A stretch of DNA of 29,056 bases. It comes from a virus. Positions 24,300-29,056 of this stretch are shown here, piece by piece (the first letter of the stretch is position 1; each line of letters starts with the position of its first letter). Below the pieces are notes generated by a model. The model saw only the letters and a list, made by a program, of their open reading frames with translations. It did not search any database and was not told where the DNA came from. The translations under genes were made by a program, and so were the position numbers. The stretch is taken from IMG/VR virus record IMGVR_UViG_3300022707_001441, positions 1-29,056 of that record; one strand, 5' to 3'.

Positions 24300-24604
24300 T
24301 TCGGTTGCCTCACCATTTGTTTGAGGAATTCTTTGACCCAGTTCATCGGATCCATATGAGTACCCAGTTCAGTCTCGTTATTAATTGCAAACTGTTCTTT
24401 GTATTCCACCGAAATATTAAATCTGATGTTCAGTTCATCGGTTTCACCAATATAAACATCGTCAGGTCTCATCTTAGTTTTAACGGCACTCGACCTGGTG
24501 TACCGGATCCATAGTCCGGCAATCTCGACATACAGTTTGGGTGGATTACCGACACGACTCATGAACTCAATCTGCTGTTCACTGTAGAAGAAGTGTTTGT
24601 TCAT
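24296..24604 (-). CDS. Hypothetical protein, 102 aa
   Basis: ATG 24604 overlaps the stop of the upstream TM peptide (ATGA), which decides the start over the in-frame upstream ATG. The N-terminus MNKHFFYSEQQIEFMSRVGN is followed by a beta-rich core (LYVEIAGLWIRYTRSSAVKT, DELNIRFNISVEYKEQF) and a C-terminal helix with basic end. No family recognised. Confidence 0.6.
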   Translation of the reverse strand: MNKHFFYSEQQIEFMSRVGNPPKLYVEIAGLWIRYTRSSAVKTKMRPDDVYIGETDELNIRFNISVEYKEQFAINNETELGTHMDPMNWVKEFLKQMVRQPK

Positions 24605-24687
24605 GATATATAATCGGACATCAAGTAAGCCGCCATTATCAGACTGAGTGTAAGCAGGAAGCACAGGTAAGGCTTAAATTTACGCAT
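24601..24687 (-). CDS. TM peptide, 28 aa
   Basis: ATG 24687 has AAGGA 6 nt upstream, a strong site, and the stop overlaps the next start (ATGA). The peptide is a basic start followed by one hydrophobic helix (YLCFLLTLSLIMAAYLM) and a short polar end. The regulatory signals, not length, support it as a gene. Confidence 0.55.
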   Translation of the reverse strand: MRKFKPYLCFLLTLSLIMAAYLMSDYIS

Positions 24688-24696
24688 GATTATTCC

Positions 24697-25113
24697 TTAA
24701 TCGTTAATAGTGATACCGTTCAAGTGGTCAATTTCATGCTGGACACAGAACGAGCTGAACCCTCTCAGTTTCTTTTTGACTGGTTGCCATTTCTCATCAA
24801 ATCCTACAACAGTAATGATGCTGCTTCGTGTCATTGTCACACGCTTGCCCGGAAACGACAGACAACCTTCGACACTACGTTTATTACCACGTCGTTTTGT
24901 AATGACCGGGTTTATAATGACACCGGCAAAACCTTTGGTGTTGACAATGATAATACGTTTGAGCACACCAACCTGGTTAGCAGCGAGTCCTGCACCCTTG
25001 TGCTGACGTAAAACTGCCCACATTCCTAACAACATCTCTGATACATTTTCATTCAATGATATAGGTTGTGCTACTTGTGACAGTACTTCTGAACCTTCAC
25101 GTTTAAGTTTCAT
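24697..25113 (-). CDS. def: Peptide deformylase
   Basis: A 138-residue phage-type peptide deformylase, the metalloenzyme that removes the formyl group from nascent N-termini. All three catalytic motifs are intact: GAGLAANQVG (residues 40-49), EGCLS with metal ligand C84, and QHEIDHLNG (125-133) with ligands H126 and H130 and catalytic E127. It lacks the C-terminal helix of bacterial enzymes, as phage versions do. AAGGA lies upstream and the start overlaps the previous gene by 11 nt. Phage deformylases are thought to support translation of phage or organelle-type proteins during infection; the reason for its presence here is inference. Confidence 0.92.
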   Translation of the reverse strand: MKLKREGSEVLSQVAQPISLNENVSEMLLGMWAVLRQHKGAGLAANQVGVLKRIIIVNTKGFAGVIINPVITKRRGNKRSVEGCLSFPGKRVTMTRSSIITVVGFDEKWQPVKKKLRGFSSFCVQHEIDHLNGITIND

Positions 25114-25372
25114 GATGTTCTTCCTTAATCAGTGCTACTGTGAATGGTGGGTGGTTCCTGTCTGCTACCTTATAGACTGTGTAGCCGAATATTTTATTCC
25201 TTGATTTGATTTGATCACGCTCAACATAAGACTCCAACTCATAAAGCTCTTTCAGTAATTCATCCAGGAAACCATTTCTCATGTACACAACAACCTGAGC
25301 ACCTTTTAATGGTATGACGGTGGATATGAAGTGCTGAATGCTGTCATAAACTTTAGCCAGTAGTTGTGTCAT
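25103..25372 (-). CDS. Hypothetical protein, 89 aa
   Basis: ATG 25372 overlaps the stop of the TM peptide upstream (ATGA). The protein is mostly helical at the N-terminus (LLAKVYDSIQHFISTVIPLK), then a charged helix (FLDELLKELYELESYVERDQ) and a C-terminal strand pair. It is coupled to the deformylase gene by an 11-nt overlap. Function unknown. Confidence 0.6.
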   Translation of the reverse strand: MTQLLAKVYDSIQHFISTVIPLKGAQVVVYMRNGFLDELLKELYELESYVERDQIKSRNKIFGYTVYKVADRNHPPFTVALIKEEHHET

Positions 25373-25473
25373 AGTAAGCACCATAAATAAATTTCGAATA
25401 TGCCAAGACCGATTATCATCAGTGCGGTGATAGTCATGTGAATTATTCTTAGCTTCATTTCTTTGTTAGACAT
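25369..25473 (-). CDS. TM peptide, 34 aa
   Basis: ATG 25473 has GAGGTG just upstream, lies within the end of the preceding gene, and the stop overlaps the next start (ATGA). A basic N-terminus (MSNKEMKLRI) precedes a single hydrophobic helix (ITALMIIGLGIFEIYLW). Role unknown. Confidence 0.55.
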   Translation of the reverse strand: MSNKEMKLRIIHMTITALMIIGLGIFEIYLWCLL

Positions 25474-25805
25474 TTCGCACCTCGTTGACGTTTCTCAAAC
25501 TTACGGTACCAACCGTCGGGATGGTTTGGCTGTGGTTCGGTGGGTGGGTATCCTGGTGCCATGGCTATAACAGCACCGATGTCATATCTTCCTGGCGCCC
25601 AGAAAATTGTCCCGACGTTTGCCTTTATCTGTTCGATAACCACGAATGTATCAGACAGTTCGACAGGCTCAATACGTATCACGTCATGACTGTGTGAAAT
25701 GATAAACGGTTCGCCGGGTGTGATACCTCCCATCTTGCGTTGAAGGTCATAAATCTGATCCAATAACCAACCTTCAAAGATGGTGGTATTAAAATCTTTA
25801 TACAT
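25455..25805 (-). CDS. Hypothetical protein, 116 aa
   Basis: The start overlaps the previous stop (TAATG) and GGGGAG lies upstream. A helical N-terminus (IFEGWLLDQIYDLQRKMGGI) precedes a beta region (VIRIEPVELSDTFVVIEQIK, FWAPGRYDIGAVIAMAPG) and a basic tail. A Pro-rich YPPTEPQPNHPDGW loop precedes the tail. Family not recognised. Confidence 0.65.
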   Translation of the reverse strand: MYKDFNTTIFEGWLLDQIYDLQRKMGGITPGEPFIISHSHDVIRIEPVELSDTFVVIEQIKANVGTIFWAPGRYDIGAVIAMAPGYPPTEPQPNHPDGWYRKFEKRQRGAKCLTKK

Positions 25806-26008
25806 TATTCATCTCCCCATGTGCAACGACGTTCGATAAGCGTACAGTCTATTATTTTAATATTACTCGCGTTCAGCATTAATATACCGCCCGTTATCAC
25901 CCGGTTCGGTGTTAAAGTTAATTTTTTAGTTGGCCAGTCCTTAAATATATCAGCCTCTAATTTCTCAACTGCTAATTTTAATGCGTCTTGACCTTTGATC
26001 GCTTCCAT
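25805..26008 (-). CDS. Hypothetical protein, 67 aa
   Basis: ATG 26008 has GGGAG 7 nt upstream. An amphipathic helix (LKLAVEKLEADIFKDW) is followed by short strands (LTLTPNRVITGGILMLNASN, IKIIDCTLIERRCTW). Soluble; function unknown. Its stop overlaps the next start by one base. Confidence 0.6.
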   Translation of the reverse strand: MEAIKGQDALKLAVEKLEADIFKDWPTKKLTLTPNRVITGGILMLNASNIKIIDCTLIERRCTWGDE

Positions 26009-26023
26009 ATCAGTACTCCCTAG

Positions 26024-26116
26024 TTATAGCATCCACGCCAGGGCAAGCCCGACGATGATTAACGTTTCAATGTAATAGAACCCGCGTTCGGCTCTGTGGT
26101 GGTCATCTAGTCTCAT
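26024..26116 (-). CDS. TM peptide, 30 aa
   Basis: ATG 26116 has AAGGAC 8 nt upstream. A charged N-terminus (MRLDDHHRAERGF) precedes one hydrophobic helix (YYIETLIIVGLALAWML). It fills the gap before the 67-aa gene. The ribosome site and the repeated pattern of such peptides in this operon support it. Confidence 0.55.
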   Translation of the reverse strand: MRLDDHHRAERGFYYIETLIIVGLALAWML

Positions 26117-26146
26117 GACTCAATGTCCTTATCAGTAAATATTCAA

Positions 26147-26170
26147 TAGCACACTGGTTAGAATGTGCTA
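26147..26170. repeat. 7-bp inverted repeat between accessory genes
   Basis: TAGCACA (26147-26153) and TGTGCTA (26164-26170) with a 10-nt centre, just after the 81-aa gene's stop. No T run follows, so an attenuator, RNA-processing hairpin or operator is more likely than a terminator. Confidence 0.45.
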
Positions 26171-26181
26171 CAGGCTATCGA

Positions 26182-26427
26182 CTAATTACAGGTGTCAGTG
26201 ATAATTTTTACTTTAGCAATCGGCAACATTGCCCATGGATGTCCTTCACTTATACAGTTTCTATACATATCATAATCACCGGTGGGTTGCATCTCAGACA
26301 TGTGTACCATCACTACAGTGCCGTTAGCGTGAACCCCTGCCGGTACTATTGTATGTACATTACCGATAACACCACTACCTAATGATTCCATAACTACTCG
26401 GTGTGAAACTTTGATTAGTGCTTCCAT
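26182..26427 (-). CDS. Hypothetical protein, 81 aa
   Basis: First gene of the leftward accessory operon; ATG 26427 has AAGGAG 7 nt upstream. The sequence is beta-rich (IKVSHRVVMESLGSGVIGNV, HTIVPAGVHANGTVVMVHMS) and looks like a small barrel. It follows the promoter directly, so it should be made early and in quantity. Family not recognised. Confidence 0.7.
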   Translation of the reverse strand: MEALIKVSHRVVMESLGSGVIGNVHTIVPAGVHANGTVVMVHMSEMQPTGDYDMYRNCISEGHPWAMLPIAKVKIITDTCN

Positions 26428-26458
26428 GATTAAACTCCTTATTATTAATACCTACAAC

Positions 26459-26485
26459 AGTATAACATTGTAAAACACAAGTCAA
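26459..26485 (-). promoter_or_regulatory. Leftward promoter for the accessory operon
   Basis: On the minus strand TTGACT (26485-26480), then TGTGTTTTACAATGT, then TATACT (26464-26459) preceded by TGT (extended -10). A 15-nt spacer is short; TACTGT (26462-26457) at 17 nt is the alternative. The core TGTTTTACAA is shared with the leftward promoter at 16.58 kb, suggesting a common regulator. Confidence 0.6.
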
Positions 26486-26491
26486 GCGGTA

Positions 26492-26905
26492 CTACATAAA
26501 CGACGGTTCGTCTTTCTTGTTGTCATCGGTTAACTTTTTAACATAGTCAGTGTTAGGTGGTGACGTTGCTGCTGTGCTGTGTGCTGCCCTTAACCTCTTA
26601 GCATATACTTCTTCACTGACAGAAGGGGTATAACCCTCTGGTGTTTCAGTATCGAATCGTTGGACGCGTTCTTTGGGGCCTATGATTGCCTTGTTCAGAT
26701 CCTGGAGCTGTTGCCGGTGTTCAATAGCTTCAGCAAGCAGTGGTTCACACAGCTCCCAGTTGTTTATCACCATTAGTAATACAGCTGACGTGGTTACCGT
26801 GCCGGTGCGTTGACGTGCTACTGCTGACCGGCATATATCTAGCTTTACACCGAGCTCACGCATCGTGCAGTCCTGGATTTGATAAAATTGGTCCATGGTA
26901 ATCAT
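26492..26905 (-). CDS. Putative HTH regulator, 137 aa
   Basis: The N-terminal 50 residues (MDQFYQIQDCTMRELGVKLD, ICRSAVARQRTGTVTTSAVL) resemble a small phage Cro/XRE-type HTH: a helix, the turn at KLDICRSAV, then a recognition-like helix. The C-terminal half is charged and probably disordered, ending KKDEPSFM. AGGA lies 8 nt upstream of ATG 26905. It ends 7 nt before the -35 box of the accessory-operon promoter, so it is transcribed separately and could control that promoter and its copy at 16.58 kb; this is inference from position. Confidence 0.55.
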   Translation of the reverse strand: MITMDQFYQIQDCTMRELGVKLDICRSAVARQRTGTVTTSAVLLMVINNWELCEPLLAEAIEHRQQLQDLNKAIIGPKERVQRFDTETPEGYTPSVSEEVYAKRLRAAHSTAATSPPNTDYVKKLTDDNKKDEPSFM

Positions 26906-26944
26906 GAGAATTATTCCTATTTAGAAATAGTTGAAAATAAATGA

Positions 26945-26992
26945 TGTCTAAAAGCACGGGGTTAGCCGCAATCGGACTTATGCTTTTAGACA
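26945..26992. repeat. 12-bp inverted repeat (hairpin)
   Basis: TGTCTAAAAGCA (26945-26956) pairs perfectly with TGCTTTTAGACA (26981-26992) around a 24-nt loop. The loop contains CGGGGTTAGCCGC, which is complementary to 27156-27168, so a hairpin-loop/long-range pairing is possible in RNA. Confidence 0.75.
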
Positions 26993-27003
26993 CTCTTGCA
27001 TTT

Positions 27004-27052
27004 TTGACAGTGTACATAAGCTATCGTATCAAATTATCTTACACAGTGTCAA
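27004..27052. promoter_or_regulatory. Face-to-face promoter-like boxes
   Basis: Plus strand: TTGACA (27004-27009), 17 nt, TATCAA (27027-27032). Minus strand: TTGACA (27052-27047), 18 nt, TACGAT (27028-27023). The two -10 boxes overlap, so the promoters would compete. The minus one could drive the HTH regulator gene. Confidence 0.4.
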
Positions 27053-27093
27053 TAAGAGACTGTTAGACTGTTTTTAGGTGTAAATGCTCTGAA

Positions 27094-27116
27094 AGTCAGG
27101 CTGTGTGGCACTATAA
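27094..27116 (+). repeat. 23-bp direct repeat, copy 1 (phage-promoter-like)
   Basis: The unit runs from AGTCAGG to CTATAA and differs from copy 2 (27242-27264) at two positions. GGCACTATAAGG at its 3' end is reminiscent of single-subunit RNA polymerase promoters, whose usual length is also about 23 bp. Confidence 0.5.
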
Positions 27117-27241
27117 GGTTTCGTGAATGTCGATAAGACACTCAATGGTTCCATCGCGGCTAACCCCGTCCTAGACCGTTAAAGGCAGGGGGCTGTAGAG
27201 TACCTCGGGGTTAGTCTCAGGCCGACCTACCCCGTGCTGAT

Positions 27242-27264
27242 AGTCAAGCTGTGTGGAACTATAA
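27242..27264 (+). repeat. 23-bp direct repeat, copy 2
   Basis: Matches copy 1 at 21 of 23 positions, 148 bp downstream, in the same orientation, reading CTGTGTGGAACTATAA in its conserved core. Confidence 0.5.
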
Positions 27265-27441
27265 CTGGTCACATGAGAACCGGATCGTCTTTTTTAACCA
27301 ATATTAGTAAGATATAAAATCGATATACTGTCAATCTCAAATCTTGAATATTAGTAAAAGTGAATAGTGTCTTATAGACATAGCGGATATACATACAGTA
27401 GTTTTTATTGGCATACCAGTTGCATAGTAAAATGAGCCTAT

Positions 27442-27471
27442 TTGTGGTGTGGTAGCCCCCTGGTGTATAAT
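27442..27471 (+). promoter_or_regulatory. Promoter for the terminase small subunit gene
   Basis: TTGTGG (27442-27447), 18 nt, perfect TATAAT (27466-27471), 32 nt before ATG 27503. The good -10 compensates a weak -35. Confidence 0.5.
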
Positions 27472-27502
27472 CAGTGCAACAGCAATAACGTGACACGGTA
27501 TT

Positions 27503-27967
27503 ATGAGCAAGCGGTTAAAGTGTAGGGACTTCCCGAAACTATCATTCAAAGAAGCAGCCTTCGTGATTGAATACACGAAAGACTTTGCGCCCCGGCGTGC
27601 TGCTGAAGCGGTGGGACTATGTCCTGACTCTGGTTATCAATGGGTGAAAAAGGACAACATCCAGGAAGCCATTGATGATGTTCTGGTGATGAGACTGGAC
27701 AATTACCAGATTGATGCTGAGTGGGTATTGTATGAAGCCGTTGATAATCACCTGATTGCCCGGCAGTGTGGCAACATCACCGCCAGCAACACCGCCCTGA
27801 AACTTATTGCTCAACACACCCTGGTGGACGCCATGGCAGCCAAGCGGGTTGATGTTGACTTCCAGACCGATGAAGAAGTGATGAAGCGGCTGTTGCGCGG
27901 TAGACAGCGCTTACGTGAGCAAGGTAAACTGCCAGCACTGCCTGACGACAACGTGTCGTTCTTCTAA
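27503..27967 (+). CDS. Terminase small subunit
   Basis: A 154-residue protein with the layout of phage small terminase subunits: an N-terminal HTH region (LSFKEAAFVIEYTKDFAPRR, AAEAVGLCPDSGYQWVKKDN), a central helical oligomerisation segment (IDAEWVLYEAVDNHLIARQC, NTALKLIAQHTLVDAMAAKR) and a polar C-terminal tail (LPDDNVSFF). It recognises the packaging site and recruits the large ATPase/nuclease subunit, which is not in this window. The gene-free repeat region upstream could contain its binding site. Only a weak ribosome site is seen. The next gene follows after 11 nt. Confidence 0.75.
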   Translation: MSKRLKCRDFPKLSFKEAAFVIEYTKDFAPRRAAEAVGLCPDSGYQWVKKDNIQEAIDDVLVMRLDNYQIDAEWVLYEAVDNHLIARQCGNITASNTALKLIAQHTLVDAMAAKRVDVDFQTDEEVMKRLLRGRQRLREQGKLPALPDDNVSFF

Positions 27968-27978
27968 GGGGTATAACT

Positions 27979-28935
27979 GTGTTACTAAAACCAATGCTGC
28001 AACCGATGCTGAATACATTAACGGATTTGGATAGGCGAATATTCATCACCCACGACCCAATACTGCAAACCCACGGTACAATGCAGAACACTAAGACGTA
28101 TACTGCTGATTTTAAATTTATCTTTCTAATTGTACCTAACACTCTGGCGTCCACTCTTGGGATACTCGGACACACTACAGGGGCAACTGTTGATTTTATC
28201 GCCCTTTTAAGTCCGGGAATTATTAGGGTCAGGATGGGAGGGGCAGACCACGACTTTACAACAAACCCATTAATCGTTGCCAAGCTTAATATCGTTGAAG
28301 TAGAACGAATAGGTACCACAACAACAGTGACCATTAATGGTGCTAGCCAAGCTATTGTTACAGGAGCAGCATCGGTAGTATATAATTTAACAGGTGCTAT
28401 AGGCGCAGGGTTTTTCTTTGATGGCGCTTACGCAGACCCAATCCTAACCGACCTAACAACACCTGGAAACTCAGAATCATGGAAACTCGACCAACCGTTC
28501 CCAATCACAACAGAGCAGTCGAGCAGTGGTAGTAATCTGCTAACATATGTTAATGCAGCAGCTAGTACTCGTGAGTTGTTTACGCGGGTTGACGCAGGTT
28601 GGTTTGGGGTTGAGAGAGCTAGTATAATTGCCGTTAACCAAACAGATGTGCCACCGTCTACAACATTATCCTTGCTCATGCAAGGAACAACCCCCAAATT
28701 GGGGGAAACATATAGGTTGTCTTTTAGAAATATTGTTCTTTCTAGTGGGACAATTAATAGACTATTCAATAATGTATTCACTGATGTAGCGACTTCGGGC
28801 GACGACATTAGTGATGTTATTATGACTGATGTTCAAAACTCTGCGACATGGAGAGTTCAAACTAACTCAAGCAATCCAGGAAATATTGACGTAAGCGTAG
28901 ATGTATCAGCCAAACGATTCCTAGAGGTAGCATAA
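27979..28935 (+). CDS. Phage structural protein with a LamG-like jelly-roll domain
   Basis: A 318-residue protein starting at GTG 27979 (AAGGGG about 7 nt upstream). Residues ~35-155 are strand-rich with the rhythm of concanavalin/LamG domains (TYTADFKFIFLIVPNTLAS, IRVRMGGADHDFTTNPLIVA, VTINGASQAIVTGAASVVYN, GFFFDGAYADPILTD). Residues ~155-200 carry a Ser-Trp linker (SESWKLDQPFPITTEQ), and the rest is a second beta region (IVLSSGTINRLFNNVFTDVA). Such proteins occur as decoration, tail or appendage components that bind carbohydrate. The stop overlaps the next start (TAATG). Family assignment is by fold-like pattern. Confidence 0.55.
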   Translation: MLLKPMLQPMLNTLTDLDRRIFITHDPILQTHGTMQNTKTYTADFKFIFLIVPNTLASTLGILGHTTGATVDFIALLSPGIIRVRMGGADHDFTTNPLIVAKLNIVEVERIGTTTTVTINGASQAIVTGAASVVYNLTGAIGAGFFFDGAYADPILTDLTTPGNSESWKLDQPFPITTEQSSSGSNLLTYVNAAASTRELFTRVDAGWFGVERASIIAVNQTDVPPSTTLSLLMQGTTPKLGETYRLSFRNIVLSSGTINRLFNNVFTDVATSGDDISDVIMTDVQNSATWRVQTNSSNPGNIDVSVDVSAKRFLEVA

Positions 28936-29056
28936 TGTCATACTACGTAATGTCTACTCAATACTCAGGTGATTACTACCTAGACAGTGTTGCGAAATAC
29001 GATAATGACCAATGGGCCATATCAAGTGATGCACCGGTAAACTTCACAGGCGATAT
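28935..29056 (+). CDS. Protein fragment, 3' truncated by window end
   Basis: ATG 28935 overlaps the previous stop by one base. About 40 residues are visible (MSYYVMSTQYSGDYYLDSVA, then KYDNDQWAISSDAPVNFTGD), rich in Tyr, Asp and Ser and probably a virion protein. The gene continues beyond the window. Confidence 0.6.
   Translation, partial: MSYYVMSTQYSGDYYLDSVAKYDNDQWAISSDAPVNFTGD

Larger units (their letters stand above)
26906..27502. other. Gene-free 597-bp region with repeats
   Basis: No ORF here has a credible ribosome site or protein-like composition. The region holds a 12-bp inverted repeat, a 14-bp long-range inverted repeat (26956-26969 with 27156-27169), a hairpin CGGGGTTAG/CTACCCCG (27206-27234), a pair of 23-bp direct repeats, face-to-face promoter-like boxes and the promoter of the terminase gene. 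It lies between the early accessory block and the small terminase gene, where pac/cos or origin sites often occur. Its precise role cannot be decided from sequence alone. Confidence 0.7.

Noticed and set aside
27269-27576. Minus-strand ORFs of 75-79 codons in the gene-free region
   Set aside because: Unusual composition, no ribosome site, and they run antisense to the terminase promoter and gene start.
27804-28334. Minus-strand 176-codon ORF
   Set aside because: It is antisense to the terminase and jelly-roll genes, which have clear starts and family features.
1-29056. CRISPR array or rRNA genes
   Set aside because: No regularly spaced repeat array or rRNA-like sequence was seen on either strand.

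Overview
The window is a stretch of a tailed-phage genome, most likely podovirus-like, infecting a Gram-negative (probably aquatic gammaproteobacterial) host. Evidence: a very long virion protein next to a tail fibre with a T7-type N-terminal domain, a compact lysis cassette, a phage replication module, a small terminase subunit, tightly overlapping genes (ATGA, TAATG, GTGA junctions) and many tiny ORFs. No integrase, capsid, portal or large terminase gene is present here. Both ends cut through genes. The host and phage type are inferred; the gene families are read from the sequence.

Layout. (1) 2-6907, rightward: the end of a large internal virion/ejection-type protein, a beta-helix tail fibre or tailspike, then a lysis-like cassette (coiled-coil/TM protein, holin-like protein, 43-aa basic peptide, DUF5675 protein). 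No recognisable endolysin is present. (2) 6904-16537, leftward: a replication/recombination operon read from a promoter near 16.6 kb. In transcription order it encodes a ribbon-helix-helix regulator, a (TP)n-repeat protein, a DUF2800 nuclease, a DUF2815 ssDNA-binding protein, a DUF7448 protein, a MazG-like pyrophosphohydrolase, family B DNA polymerase, VRR-NUC nuclease, SNF2-type helicase and small proteins. Two free-standing HNH genes overlap the 5' ends of the polymerase and helicase genes. (3) 16599-20678, rightward: an unknown protein, an 851-aa primase-helicase, an orphan DNA methyltransferase and a small protein, read from a divergent promoter whose -35 box is back-to-back with that of region 2.

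(4) 20675-26427, leftward: about twenty small accessory genes, many overlapping by 1-4 nt. Recognisable members are a complete peptide deformylase, a CxxCxGxG zinc protein, a multi-HTH protein and several 28-60 residue single-TM peptides. The promoter at about 26.47 kb shares its core sequence with the region 2 promoter. A strong terminator lies at 21.02 kb. (5) 26492-26905: a putative HTH regulator. (6) 26906-27502: about 600 bp without a credible gene but rich in inverted and direct repeats (candidate regulatory, origin or packaging region). (7) 27503-29056, rightward: a small terminase subunit followed by virion/tail-type proteins.

Notable points. Two genes, the DUF7448 gene and the gene at 22.8-23.5 kb, each seem to carry one extra base that breaks the frame. 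Several unrelated proteins end in a similar acidic-aromatic tail (PSFF, VNFF, VSFF, PSFM). A degenerate tandem tRNA-like sequence lies between the nuclease and polymerase genes.
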